A DNA stretch of 64,000 bases from Limnoperna fortunei. Lineage: Eukaryota > Mollusca > Bivalvia > Mytilida > Modiolidae. Location: positions 55,347,176 to 55,411,175 of the forward strand of contig OX104112.1 of assembly GCA_944474755.1 (NCBI GenBank), read 5' to 3'. Shown here in pieces: positions 11,819 to 24,328 of the stretch; position 1 is the first letter of the stretch; every line of letters begins with the position of its first letter. The notes under the pieces are model-generated. The model was not told the origin of the DNA. It was given only the letters and a program-made list of their open reading frames with translations, and searched no databases. The translations under genes and the position numbers were made by a program.

Positions 11819-13527
11819 ACTGAGTTGATGCATTAACATTTAACATTAATACATATCAGCATATTAAATCAATACAAAGAATGACAACTCTTAGTAATCA
11901 GTATGATATTAATGGATCACAAGATATAAACTGATAAACTCACAGTAAATTAAATAGAAATAACCAATAGCTGCTAACAATTATTGAAGCCAACCATGAC
12001 CTTTAAAATTATAATTAAATTCTCATCCGATTTAAGTTTTCCAGTTAATGAATACTTTGATATTTTGAATACTTTAATTTCATAATTATTATCAAACTAT
12101 CAAACCAATCAATACTTGTTGAAGGGTCATCATATCACTATAGGTGTTGAGTAGCAATGAACAATTTTTAAAATGTGTTACTTAATGTCCTGTAATTAAG
12201 CATTCTATAATTAACTTATCATTACCTTTATTTAATAAAAATACTATTCGAACACGAAACCTAGTTACATATTTATTTAAATTGATATTGAGCGAAAAAT
12301 GTGTCATGGAATCCCATAAATCATATATAAAATGCGCAAAGAAACTACCAATCTCTGACATTTTTTAGATCGTTAATCCAAAGTTCCGAACTGTAAATGA
12401 GATTTTATTCTTCGTTGGATTTTTAATTTCGTGGTCTGAGGCCTCCACGAAAATTGATACCCCACGAATAAAAAGTCTTTCACAGTAAGCATTATTTTTT
12501 TGAAAACACAAACCATTTGTCCTTGAAAATAGAGCCAACTGTAAGAGACATGCAAACAAAATCTATCATGTGTAAAGTATAGAGGGTTGTTTGTTTAAAA
12601 AAAATATAAAATAATTGTGGTTTCACCAAAATAATGGAAACCATTTGTTATAAATAAATAGTATTATACATGGTTATATGTAAAGTCACTGTGAAAGTAG
12701 ACACTTGGTTCCTAATTCCATCATTTTCGTTCGATTAAGCAAACGAAGAAAAGCGAAATATACAAATAATGTTCTGGTGTTGCTTGGTACCTTTTGTAGA
12801 CAGAGATATAATTCTTTGAGTAAAGTTTCTTTACAACAGTAAAGTGTCTGAAAGGTAGCCAAACTTTACAACAGAAAAATGTCTGAAGAGTAGCCATATA
12901 TACAAAATATCCGGGTTCGTTTATCATCAATAATTTCTGAAATGGTCTCCAAAATTTTACGGAAAGTATCATCATAATAAAGATGCTTTGACCATCACCT
13001 CATAGCGCTGAAAGAACCACATATATTAGTGTATTATCCACGTACATTATTGTAACCGCCAAGAATATAAAGAAAACTACCCTATATCTAAAGATTGTTT
13101 AATTTTAAATGTATAATAAAAACTAATGTAAATATCGCTGACATTATAATTAACGGTAAAACTAGAAACTTATTCGATACTTGTTCCTACTAGCGAGACT
13201 TAAAAACTGCGCGAATACTCGCAGACCGCGATTTCAACCTATATAAAGCAAGTATGTATTTGTAGTGAAGCAAGAGTTATTTAAGCAGAGTAATTACGAT
13301 ACTTAAATCAAGATAGCAAAAAGTCAGCAAAATACGGATTATATAAAAAATTCCACGGGGCGACAATAAAAAATGTCGCAGTATAAACAGATTTGCTTTG
13401 AATTAGTTTAAATTTAAGTAGACATATACTCTGTAGTTCATTATTTATGTCTCATTGTTAAATTTGTAGCTATTAAATGGGGTTGACAAAAGAAACCAAA
13501 ATTATTTAGTTATTCAACATGTATGTA
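11351..13527. other. no gene seen
   Basis: AT-rich sequence with only chance-length open frames. A TATATAAAG box at about 13239-13247 on the plus strand has no recognisable downstream gene. Confidence 0.3.
11770..11819. repeat. (AAAT)n microsatellite
   Basis: About twelve perfect AAAT/TAAA units. Confidence 0.95.
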
Positions 13528-13589
13528 TTACGGAAGCGTATTAGTGCCACATTTATTTATTTTTATTTTTTAATTTGTCGACTTTAATC

Positions 13590-13915
13590 ATGGAAATTCC
13601 AACATTATTCTTGGAAATATCAACTTTATTCTTGGAATGATCAACTTTAATCTTGGAATTATCGACTTTAATCTATGAAATTCCAACTTTAATCTTGGAA
13701 TTATCGACTTTTATCTTGGAAATTCCAACTTTAATCTTGGAATTATCGACTTTTATCTTGGAAATTCCAACTTTAATCTTGGAATTATCGACTTTTATCT
13801 TGTAAATTCCAACTTTATTCTTAGAATTATCAACTTTAATCTTGGAAATTCCAACTTTTCTTGGAATTATCAACTTTAATCTGGGAAATTCCAACTTTAA
13901 TCTTTAAATTATCAA
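13590..13915 (-). repeat. 21-bp minisatellite, left arm
   Basis: About fifteen units of the type AAAGTTGGAATTTCCAAGAT, read on the minus strand. Variants have GATAATTCC in place of GGAATTTCC. The unit core TTGGAATTTCCAA is itself a palindrome. Confidence 0.9.
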
Positions 13916-14265
13916 CTCAAAAAAAATCATCAATCAACTTACAAAATATTGGTATTTCAGGACATTTTATGTGACATTTGTATAAGGTTTTTAAATTATT
14001 AATCGATTAAAGTGTCAACGTTCCTCCTTAACCCTATCAAAAAGAAAAACAGTTATAAAAATATTATTGAATTTCATTAATATTGCATGACTTTTGGTTT
14101 TTTAAGATAAACAAAAAATTATAATATGAGCGAAGAACAGTTTTCTTTTACTTTATTTAAGAAAGAAATGAATAGTTGTTATGGTAACACCATAGACAAA
14201 GGTTACACCACAGACTACAAAGTAACACCAACAAATAACAAAGAAATTATTATTTTTTATTCCAG

Positions 14266-14531
14266 AAATAAAGTTGGAATTACCGAGATTAAACTTGGAA
14301 TTTCCAAGATTAAAGTTGATTATTCCAAGAATAAAGTTGGAATTTCCAAGAATAAAGTTGGAATTTCCAAGATTAAAGTTGGAATTTCCAAGATTAAAGT
14401 TGATAATTCCAAGTTTAAAGTTGGAATTTCCATGATTAAAGTTGATAATTCCAAGAATAAAGTTGATAATTCCAAGAATAAAGTTGGAATTTCCAAGATT
14501 AAAGTTGGAATTTCCAAGATGAAAGTCGACA
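14266..14531 (+). repeat. 21-bp minisatellite, right arm
   Basis: About twelve units of the same 21-bp sequence as the left arm, in the opposite orientation, so the two arrays can pair along their whole length. Confidence 0.9.
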
Positions 14532-14577
14532 AATTAAAAAATAAAAAAATTAATGTTGCCCTAATACGCTTCCGTAA

Positions 14578-16565
14578 TGTATTATGTCTCAGCAGACGAT
14601 TCCGTTTCCTAAATTAAAATGTCTTAAGTGTGTTAATATAATAAAATCACATTTATAACGTTTCAAGTGAAAAATATTTATTGAGAAAAAATTTTTTCCT
14701 TGTATCACATTATGCAAAACAATATTAGAGACCGCGATATGTACCATTTATATAGCTTACCTGTAGTACATCTTGTGTAAAAATGTCTTATGATATCTGA
14801 CATCAACTACGTAACAACATATGCATTAATCTTTTATTGTTTTTATTTATTATTACACGCCCATGTTTGAAATGCTGCGGATTACTTGGCTTTTTATTTC
14901 TATTCCTGTGATACCTGGATTTCTTTTCAATACTAAAACAGCACAAAACTATACTGTAGAACCAGCCAATTCCTGACTTATTTGGAGTTTTATGAAGAAA
15001 GCAGACAACAATTATAGAAAGTAAAAAATGTTCAAGTGGAGACGGTTAAACTTCGCCATTATTTAACAAAAAAATTCAATTCGCTAACAATGATACCGCG
15101 AGACGTGTAAACATATGTAATAACCACTTTCTGCAAGTAAATAACAAGACCGATGAACGTGCTAGACATGTAGCCAATTTTCAAAATTTAAGAAACTACT
15201 TCAAGATATTTAACAAATACAATACGTAAGCCCACGATAACGATAGTGAGCAATCAGATGCAAGAAAATCTAAATGTTTCAGTTGCACTTCTTGTACAGA
15301 AAATATAGGAGCTTGAAACACATTTCAATAGTACTTCGGCGTTGTTGGTACACAATCTTACTTAAAATGAAGAAACAGTTTTTGTTCAATCTGTATTAAT
15401 ATTAAAATATTGTTTCCACGTTACCATGTTGGCAATGTAGCTGTAGTTAATCGTCGAGTTTCATTACTTTATTGAAAATAGTCTCAACAAATTCATATTC
15501 ACTTGGAACTATAAATTATTCGCGTTTTACCGAACATGTGATAATATGTTTTTATAAAACAAGTTTTTTTATTGGATCCGAGAAAACAGGAAACAAAAAG
15601 TTTTCTAATGTCATTTTAAACCAAAGTGGAGCTATAACTCGAAGTTTAACTCAAAATATAACTCTCAATCGAAGTATAACTCTGATTATCAACTCGAAAT
15701 ATAAGTCGGAATTCCAACTCAAATTTGAAATCTAACTCTAACGAAACGCTCGTCAGTCGTTGGAAAATCTATTGGCTGGAACTTTGTTATATTATTTATT
15801 TTGATTTCTAATCTTTATTTATTATTGGAGGTTCAACTCCAACTCTATCTCAATGATTCAAAACACCTTGCCAATATACATAAAACTTGTGGACATAAAT
15901 TCTCTGCTACTGAATTATTTTGTTTCATGTCTCTATATAATGCATGAATGTTACATGACTGTTCATTTACTTTATGAAGTGTTTATAATTAAGAAAACGT
16001 TTATGTTCTGAACACAATCATTTAAGGAAACGGTTGTTATAAATACTTTTGGTCAATAAACCCAAATCGTTCAAAAACGGAAAACTATTATCAGTTAAGA
16101 AAACGAATTTGAATTTTTTTAATTTTTCTAAATAGCATTATCTGTAGATTTATCAAACGTGTCCAAGAAAGCAGGTTTAAAAAAACCACTTAGTTTAATA
16201 ATTTACTTTTCAGTGTCATTACATGACTTCATGTGTTTCCATTGAAGGTAGCAGGTCAAGTGGCCATATTTTATTAATGACATACGCACACACATTAAAA
16301 TGAGTCAGCTTTCAGCGTTCAAAACAATCGGTAAATTCACTAGTGAAAAATATGGACTGTATCAAGTACCGGCTTTGGCCAAATCAGTAAAGGTGTTGTA
16401 GTTGTAGTACTAAATGTAGCAGATAGTATATTTGTACAGATTGACCCCGACCGTAATATTTACGTCTACAGAAAAACAATAACATGCATAACTATTGTCA
16501 ACATAAAATAAATGTGTATTCATAATTCAAATTATCCGACTATTTATATGTATAATAAATTATAT
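14578..16565. other. no gene; degenerate AACTCGAA-rich tract
   Basis: No gene seen. About 15625-15850 is a loose tandem array built on (T)AACTC(G)AARTA motifs, for example GAAGTTTAACTCAAAATATA and CGAAGTATAACTCTGATTAT. The 87-residue frame at 15472-15735 runs into it and is not credible as a gene. Confidence 0.45.
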
Positions 16566-16735
16566 ATTCTTTTACATTCGCCTTCGTTCTTCAAGGGTAT
16601 CATATTGCATAATAATTTGAGGTATGCGGCAAGACATACCGTACACATCTCGGTTCACAGAGGTCAAAATACTGACCCATAACAATGACCTTCGCTGGGT
16701 ATAAAACCACTTGTCCACCTGGAAATCGCCATTAT
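16566..16735 (+). repeat. DIRS left end and inverted terminal repeat
   Basis: 16566-16592 is the outermost segment, found again inverted in the internal complementary region. 16593-16735 is the repeat shared, inverted, with 22081-22225; the only difference I saw is one C in a CCC/CCCC run. Confidence 0.9.
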
Positions 16736-16863
16736 TATATTTGAGACGGCAAGACGTACTGTGTTAAAGTTGTTTCTTGTGTTTATTTAGGACTACTTAT
16801 CTATTTCACTGATATAGTAGCATATGGTTTGTTGTTTATTTCACTCGTTATATTTGACAACAT

Positions 16864-17006
16864 GGCTGACTGAAATAGCCACTGTTTCGTAATTTGTTTG
16901 GTAAATTAAAAAGACGCATTTTATTTTGGCTGACTGAAATAGCCATATTAAATTTATCCAGGCTGACTGAAAAAGCCATTTTTTGTTGGATCGACTAAAA
17001 GGGTCC
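16864..17006 (+). promoter_or_regulatory. four small hairpins in the DIRS leader
   Basis: GGCTGACTGAAATAGCC at 16864-16880 and 16928-16944, GGCTGACTGAAAAAGCC at 16961-16977 and a variant GGATCGACTAAAAGGGTCC at 16988-17006. Each can form a short GGCT/AGCC stem with a GACTGAAA-type loop. The fourth has changed on both sides of the stem, which preserves pairing. They lie between the left terminal repeat and gag. Function unknown. Confidence 0.5.
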
Positions 17007-17109
17007 ATTCTTTATGTCTAGACGTGGGCTAGACTATAAATTGTGTATTACCCCTTGTGGTTATTTTTAGAATACGGGAAATTTTGTGACCTAATTATAG
17101 TTGGTAAAT

Positions 17110-18660
17110 ATGTCGGATGTGAATGCCGACGCTGTCTTATCTTGCACCTCGGAGGATGAGGGTGATATTTTAAAGGATCAAGGTGAATCTATTAATCAAA
17201 AAATTTATTCTGATAAAATGAGTACTAGATCATGTGCTTAGGGTTCTGAAAATGTTAATGCTGCAGCATGTAAAGCAGAGTAATTAAGGGTACTGCTATG
17301 AAACGCGAGTTACCGGCAAGTAAATTTGTTAATAAAAATAAGGGTCCAAAAAAGAGCAAAAAATCTAATTCTTTTCAGGACATTGAGGCCTTAAAATCTA
17401 AACTTGGCATTGATACTATTGTTAATAGTATTACATCCTTAACAGGTCTTGTAAAAAATTTTCAAGCATCATCAGTGAAAATGAATGCTAAAACCCCTGC
17501 TTTTAGTACTGGTCACCCACGTTCCTCCACAAATGCTCGCATTACTCCATCTGCAACTGTCACCCGACCAACCCCATCTGCTACTGTTAGTCGCCCCCCT
17601 GTAGATGAGGTTGCTTCAACTGAATATATAACTTCATTGGTTGATGTTCCAATTGATGAGAATGGTAATTATTACCCTTTTGTTAATATTCCTGAAAACT
17701 CTAGGTATGACCTTGATGATTTTGACCATGATTATTTTGACAATCAAGATGATGTAAGTTCTGAAGGAGTAAATCCTCAATTAGCTTTTCAGCAAGCATT
17801 TGATAACTTGAGTGAAATTGATACAGAGGTAGTTAATGACCCTGTAAATGTTCAGATTCCTACATTGTCTGGCAACGTTCCCAATTCTGATGATAATGAA
17901 GCTATGGATGAGCAGGTATGGAATATTCCCCAGTTGAATATGGAGGAAAAAACTGGACCTAAAATAGGGACAGGCTTGGCTAAAGCAGTAAATGCAGCTC
18001 TTACAATCAAATCAGACAAAGATAATATTTCAGATATTGCTAAAAAGTATGTTCGCCCTGAAAATGCGACTTATCTTTGTGCACCAATATGCAACAAAGA
18101 AATATGGAACCCTTTGAGTTCAGTACCGCATGCAAAAGATCTCTCATTACAAGAAGTACAGAAGTATATGGCTTTGGGTTTAGTTCCTATAATATATATG
18201 ATGGACAATTTGTCCAAGAAATAAGAGCTTGATATAGTTTCTGCTAGAAATGGCTTGACTGATGCCATTAGTCTATTTGGCCATGCTTTTTATTTGTTGT
18301 CCAATAAAAGACATCAGAGTTTGCGAAATTTTTTAAATGATAGATATGCTAAAATCTGTGGCAATGACGTCCCAATAACTAACCAGTTGTTTGGGGAAAA
18401 CTGTCTTTCAAAATTAAAAGAAATGGGGGATATCACTAGAATACCTATAGCCAAATCTTTTATAGACCATCCCCTTATTTTTCTCGTTCTGGGAATTTTC
18501 CCTCTGGTAATTTAAACTTCAAAGGCTCTGTCCTCAAACGAGGAGGACAGGGCTTCAGAGGCAATGTTCAAAAGCGAGGCTTCCTGAATCGCCAAATGCC
18601 CAAAGGCAGACGACCAAGACCCTTCATGTCACAGGGCTCACCACAAATCCTTCCAGGAAA
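17110..18660 (+). pseudogene. DIRS gag-like ORF, interrupted
   Basis: The likely original start is ATG 17110, read until a TAG at 17238-17240. A one-base shift near 17282 leads into the long frame 17298-18224 (308 residues: lysine-rich N-terminus, then Ser/Thr/Pro-rich and acidic stretches). A TAA at 18222-18224 interrupts it in frame, and the same frame continues to 18515. Another shift in the T run near 18475 would open a basic C-terminus rich in Arg and Gly (KRGGQGF, KRGFLNRQ, KGRRPRP), as in DIRS nucleocapsid-like proteins. Identity rests on position and composition, not on a conserved enzyme motif. Confidence 0.7.
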
Positions 18661-18669
18661 GGACCAGAG

Positions 18670-20301
18670 ATGTCGCTTTTAGATAAAGGGACAATTTCTA
18701 AGGTGAGGTGTTTGAATTATGATTACTGGTGTAAATACACTTCTGATGAGTGGATTCTTGAGACTATATCTGGGTATAAAATTGAGTTTACTCAGCTCCC
18801 TTGTCAGAAAAAAGTACCAAATGAGATCCCCTTTTCTGATGAACAGGCTGGTATTGTCAATGAAGAGGTCTCAAAGTTACTGCAGAAAGGAGCTATTGAG
18901 CTGGTTGAGAAATCAGATGATCAATTTATTTCTACCATTTTTATTGTACCTAAGAAAGATGGAACAAGTAGACCTGTAATTAACTTGAGGTATTTGAATG
19001 AGTTTGTGGAATATCACCACTTTAAACAAGAAAATTTGTCATTTGCCCTTGACTTGATTCAGAGAAATGATTTCCTTACAAAGCTCGACCTAAAGGACGC
19101 GTACTTCCACATTTTAATCCATCCTGATTACAGAAAGTACTTGTGTTTTTCCTGGAAGGGTAATATATATAATTTCCGTGTTCTTCCTTTTGGATTGTCT
19201 TCATCCCCTAGAGTTTTTACTAAGGTGTTAAAACCCATATATGCAACATTTAGGCAGAATGGAATAAGATGTTGCTATTATATAGACGATTCTTTGATCA
19301 TGAATCAAGATCATTTAATATGCAAACAACAAACTCAGTTAATTGTCAATGAAATGGATTCCCTTGGATTTTCTATTAATGAGTCAAAGTCAATACTCAT
19401 TCCATCTCAAAGATTAGAGTTTTTTGGTGTTATTATAGATACAGTTCAATTTAAAGTGTTCCTTACAACTGAGAAAATTGAAAAACTGAAAGCTTTATCA
19501 GTTTGTCTGCTAAATGTTCAAAGGATAACTGTTAGAGAGTTATCTTCCTTGATAGGATTATGTGTGCATGCTTTCAATGCAGTAACTTTGGGTCCTTTAC
19601 ATTACAGGGCTTTAGAAAGGGACAAAGTAAAGAGTTTAGCTAACTCAGACAACAATTATGACTCTTTAATGGTTCTCTCTGCTGACTCTGTTAAGGAGAT
19701 TAAATGGTGGTTGGATAATGTAGAAAAATTAAATGGAAAACTTATTAGACCAAATTCAGTTGATGCATGGGTAGAAACAGATGCATCCAGTATTGGCTGG
19801 GGTGCACATATGAAAACATCTTATGCTGGGGGTAGATGGTCAGCTCTAGAATCCACTCATCACTTAAATTATTTAGAGCTATTGGCAGGTTTTCTGGCAT
19901 TGAAATCTTTTTTCTCCTTAAATACAAAAGCTATTCATATTGGAATTAAGTCAGATAATTCATCTGCTGTTGCTTACATAAATAATATGGGTGGTATGAC
20001 ATCTATTTCTATGGATGGTTTAGCAATAAAGATATGGAACTGGTGCACAGATCACAATATCTTTTTAACTGCACAATATATTCCTGGCTTATTGAATACT
20101 GATGCAGATTTTATGTCTAGACAGTTTAGAGATTCTTGTGAGTGGTCATTAAAAAGTGACATTTTTCAAAGAATATGTAAACACTTTTTTGCACCAGATA
20201 TAGATTTGTTTGCATCCAGGCTTAACAATAAATTACCATTTTTTGTTTCCTGGTTCTTCGACCCAGAAGCAAAATTTACAGATGCTTTCTCTTTTTCATG
20301 A
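18670..20301 (+). pseudogene. DIRS reverse transcriptase-RNase H
   Basis: The 543-residue frame is a DIRS-type reverse transcriptase followed by RNase H. RT landmarks are IVPKKDGTSRPVINLRYLN, FLTKLDLKDAYFHI, LPFGLSSSPRVFTK and the catalytic YIDD at about 19277-19290. The RNase H part begins at WVETDASSIGWGAH and contains LNYLELLAG and IKSDNSSAVAYINNMGG. The frame ends at TGA 20299-20301. The same frame then continues (ECEPYIFPPFCLIGKVL) into the recombinase, so this TGA is probably a nonsense change from a Trp codon. ATG 18670 is the first in frame. The enzyme would make the element's cDNA if intact. Confidence 0.9.
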
Positions 20302-21500
20302 ACAGAGTGTGAACCATATATTTTTCCACCTTTTTGTTTAATAGGAAAAGTACTAAACAAAATTGAATTAGATCAAGTACAAAGAGCTATACTTGTTGTT
20401 CCTTTTTGGCCTACTCAACCATGGTTTGCTGTATTAATTTCAGCACTGATTTCTCTTCCAACTAGAATACCCAGACACAAAGATCTACTGGTGTTACCAC
20501 ACACAAGAGAGAATCATCCGTTGAAAAAAACTGTCCATGATCGCTTGTTGTGTATCGGGACTTTCCTCCAGGAGAGAGGAATTTCACAACAGGATGCCTG
20601 CATCATCACTAATTCATGGCGAAAGTCAACCAATAAACAATACCAGTTATGTTTGAAAAGATGGATTTTTTGGTGCTCTCAATGGAAAGTTAATTTTTTT
20701 AGACCGTCTGAGACAAATGTAATTTGTTATTTGTCTTCTTTAATAAATCAGAGTTATCATACTCTGTTATTAATACACATAAAGCAATGTTGTACCAGAC
20801 TTTACCATTTTTTTTAATAAAGTGGACTTTAGACTCAGTTTTGATTCCAAGACTATTAAAAGGTTATTTCAACTCTAAACCAGTGAGACCCAAGCTTTTG
20901 TTTACTTGGGATCTGTGGTATTAAATTATCTGTCCACCCTTTATCCACTTTCAGATTTGTCATTGAAATTACTTACCTATAAGCTTATAGCTTTAATTGC
21001 ATTGACCACAGCTTCTAGAGCCCAGACTATTTCAGCTATGGAGTTACAATATCTCACAAAGTTTATGGATAAGTATGTTTTTCAAATTAATCAACTTTAA
21101 AAAACCTCATATCCAGGTGTTTCTCCACCAAATGTTACTTTGTATAAGTTTACCAGGAAAGAATTGTGTGTGATTCATACTTTAGATGAGTATTTAAATC
21201 GTACTTCCAACATCAGAAAGAGTACAAAATTGTTTATCTTTTAAAACATTTAATTCAGTAACAACATGTACATTAGCTAGATGGTTAAAGCAAGTTCTTA
21301 TGTTATCAGGTATTAATATATCAAATTTCTCAGCACATTCATACCGTAGTGCTGCTACATCAAAAGCTTTACAAGCTGGTACATCACTTAAAGATATACT
21401 TGAAACAGCCAACTGGACTACAGCTCAGACTTTTTATCGTTTTTATTTCAAAGAGGTTGTTCCACTAAAAACTTTTTCAAATACAGTTTTACAAAGTTAG
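20302..21500 (+). pseudogene. DIRS tyrosine recombinase, several frameshifts
   Basis: The linker and N-terminal part continue the RT frame to 20817 (VVPFWPTQPWFAVLISAL, then LLCIGTFLQERGISQQDA). The coding sense then jumps frame at about 20760, again before 20906 and again around 21100-21240, with stops between. Catalytic landmarks of tyrosine recombinases remain: an Arg in TTASRAQT (about 21017), His-x-x-Arg in AHSYRSAA (21336-21347), and a Tyr candidate in FYRFYFKE (about 21440). The intact enzyme would integrate a circular DNA copy. This one cannot be read through. Confidence 0.75.
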
Positions 21501-21882
21501 TTTATTGTACTTGGACAAAGACTATTTGCCTTTTGTTATAAAGCCCTTATATGACTGTATTGTTTTGACATTAAGAATTACACATGTGTACAAATCCTAT
21601 GACAAGAAAGTGTTTTTTGGGACTATTTTTACTTGATATCATATTCTATTATATTTTATTGTTGAATTGACATTATTGTTGAATTGACATTATTGCTGAA
21701 TTGTCATTATGGTTGAACTGATAATGATATATATTAATTGTCTTTTTGCTATACTTTTTCCAGTGGGATTATAATTATTGTAAACTATTATATTGATGAT
21801 TGATTAAAAATCATTCTGTTACTATATCTGTCTTGTAAGATTGGATAGTCTTGCCTTAAAGTTTGTACCAACTCTTGAAACA

Positions 21883-22017
21883 TGCAATATGATACCCTTG
21901 AAGAACGAAGGCGAATGTAAAAGAATGTATCCTCATCCAAGCATACCTGTAAGGATGTGAAGGATGAGGAGCATTCTGACTTATAATGAGCCTGAGGCTT
22001 AAAAAGGGTATCATATT
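21883..22017 (+). repeat. DIRS internal complementary region
   Basis: The first part is the exact complement of the left end (ACCCTTGAAGAACGAAGGCG onward). After the AAT/ATT junction the rest is complementary to the right end (GTATCCTCATCCAAGCATAC onward). This template allows DIRS cDNA to complete its ends. Confidence 0.9.
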
Positions 22018-22080
22018 CCCTCCCAGTGGATGGTGTTTGGCCCACCCCACTTCATAACATGTTGGTACAAACAGTCTTTG

Positions 22081-22300
22081 AATTATGGCGATTTCCAGGT
22101 GGACAAGTGGTTTTATACCCAGCGAAGGTCATTGTTATGGGGTCAGTATTTTGACCTCTGTGAACCGAGATGTGTACGGTATGTCTTGCCGCATACCTCA
22201 AATTATTATGCAATATGATACCCTTTTGAGCCTCAGGCTCATTATAAGAATGCTCCTCATCCTTCACATCCTTACAGGTATGCTTGGATGAGGATACATT
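22081..22300 (+). repeat. DIRS right inverted terminal repeat and end
   Basis: 22081-22225 is the inverted partner of the left repeat. 22226-22300 is the right-end extension found inverted inside the internal complementary region. The element ends at ATT (22298-22300). Confidence 0.9.
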
Positions 22301-24286
22301 ATTGTTTACATATTTCCCGTTTTAGACAAGAAACTTTATGATATAGAATTTAATGTGATAAAAGTTAATAATTGTTTTCATCACATCGCGTTTGATATAT
22401 AAACTTATATAAACTACTGTTAATTGATGTAACCGGATGATGACCAGATAAAAAGAAAATTGTTAATCTACGGAATGCGCAAGCAAGATGAGATATATGT
22501 ATACAAAACATTTTGTAAAATGCTCACATGTTGGTTTTTTTTATCAAGTAAAGCAAAATCTCGTAATATCTTCTTTTTTACAAGTTTATTCAACGTTTTG
22601 TACAAGACATGCTATAAGAAATATTTTCTTTATTAAATTTGCAATATGACATTTAATTTCAACTGTGTAAATTTACCTTATTTTCTATTCAATTAACATT
22701 AAGAATAATATGCGCGATGTATAATATTTAATACTATTTTTTTTTATTTACCGCATAATGGCAATTACTATTCAATTGGTTAAAAATAATTACATGTATT
22801 GTTGCGTGAATTTCGTTGGGTGAGTTATTGGTACGTGACTAGAAATATTAGACTGAAGTTGAATATGCCAGTGGAAAATTTTGTACATATAACTTTTATT
22901 TATTGACTAACCATTTAAGTATGTTGTCATTTTGCCAACTCAACGTAGCCATTCTTAGAAATAAAAATCTGAAAACCAAGTTTTATCATTATCGTCATTA
23001 TCGCTTAAATTACACTTCCTTAATTTGCCATTACAAGATTTTCTTTTTAGTAAAATTTCACTACTCATAAAACAATTACATTATTTTTTTGCACCCGTTG
23101 CGTAACGTACTCTTATTGTCTTGCTGCAGATAAGCCTTATGCATGTTAATTAATGCTTATGACCATAGCGGGATAGCTTGGGTTATTTCTGTAAATGTGC
23201 GCTATTCCTACTGCATCAGACCGAGCTGGGGCATATACAACTATTAGTGACATCACGTGACTTCTGTGACGTATATTTGTCAGCCATATTGAATTTTCCA
23301 CGGAATAGAAAATGGGACGATTTAAAAAAACGCCGATATCTTGTTAAATAAATAAAATATATATGTTTTGCTCATTGTTCCCACCTCTACAGTCTCTTAT
23401 CTTTCGAATGATATGAGTTTTATCAGTTTAAATTACTTGCCAAATACCATTTTGTTTGAAAAAAGCCCTATTTTCTGCCGTTTGGTTACATTGTTTGAAT
23501 GGGAAATTGTCAAAGATGCTCCACTTCTGACGTAAATTTCATAAATACAGTTCGTATAAACATAGTTTTGCACATATATAGTAGACATATTGATGTATTT
23601 AATTTTCTCATTTTTAACACTTTAATTTCTGATCTTCATACTTCCCATTTCATTTCAAATTGGCTCATTATACAATTTTTAACATGGCGAAGTTCAGATC
23701 ACGTGGTACAGACAAAGGACATGGTTGTGTGGCCTTTTTATGGTTTAACTATATCTCAGAAATTTGTAACATGTTTAATTTAGATGTTAATATTTTATAA
23801 TTAAACAAAAAAAAACTTTAAGAGTATTTGACTAACAAAATACTGTCTTTAGAAAAAACTGCAATTGCATTGTCTTGAATTGAAAATGTGGTAATGAACT
23901 TTGAAATAAACATTTATAAAGTATTTATGTAAAAGATAATTACAAAAATATTCCTATTTTGGGCGCATTTTTCTCAGTCACAAAGGTAGTCAAAATTCAC
24001 GTTTTAAGGAATAAGCTGTTCAATAAACATCCTGTACAGGGAATACAAGTTTATAGCAGTACAAGCTTTATCATAATGACACAGCCTGGGTTAAATTTCA
24101 ATACATGAAAGGTGTTCTAAATAACAGATCTGTCACAAATGTTTATTAGGTAACCATAATTCATTATTTAATTTTATTCAATTATGAGCTATAGTAGTAG
24201 TTTTTGAGTATAAAAAAAAATTATTATGCCACGGGGAAACAACAATAAACGAGGAACTCCATAAATGATAAAGATAAAAAATAAAA

Positions 24287-24328
<42 letters not shown>

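Larger units (their letters stand above)
13528..14577. mobile_element. foldback element with minisatellite inverted arms
   Basis: The ends are inverted copies: TTACGGAAGCGTATTAG at 13528 and its complement ending at 14577. Each is followed inward by TTTTTTAATTTGTCGACTTT. Both ends are directly flanked by TGTA, a possible 4-bp target duplication. Inside each end lies a 21-bp tandem array in opposite orientation (about 13590-13915 and 14266-14531). The roughly 340-bp centre is AT-rich and holds no transposase. The long open frames across the arrays exist because 21 bp is seven codons. Non-autonomous foldback transposon is my reading. Confidence 0.75.
16566..22300 (+). mobile_element. DIRS-like tyrosine-recombinase retrotransposon
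   Basis: The whole structure of a DIRS element is visible. Inverted terminal repeats of about 143 bp lie at 16593-16735 and 22081-22225. An internal complementary region (21883-22017) is complementary first to the left end and then to the right end. Between them come a leader, gag, RT-RNase H and a tyrosine recombinase, in the classical DIRS order. The trinucleotide ATT sits at both outer ends and once at the junction inside the internal complementary region, as expected for a circular intermediate. Several stops and frameshifts break the genes, although the repeats are almost identical. The copy looks structurally young but coding-defective. Confidence 0.9.

Noticed and set aside
14126..14617. 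163-residue 'repeat protein' with KVGISKI units
   Set aside because: The open frame follows from a 21-bp tandem repeat without stops; the opposite strand and the mirror array are equally open.
23499..23783. 94-residue plus-strand frame
   Set aside because: No recognisable motif, ordinary AT-driven composition, no neighbouring exon or promoter.
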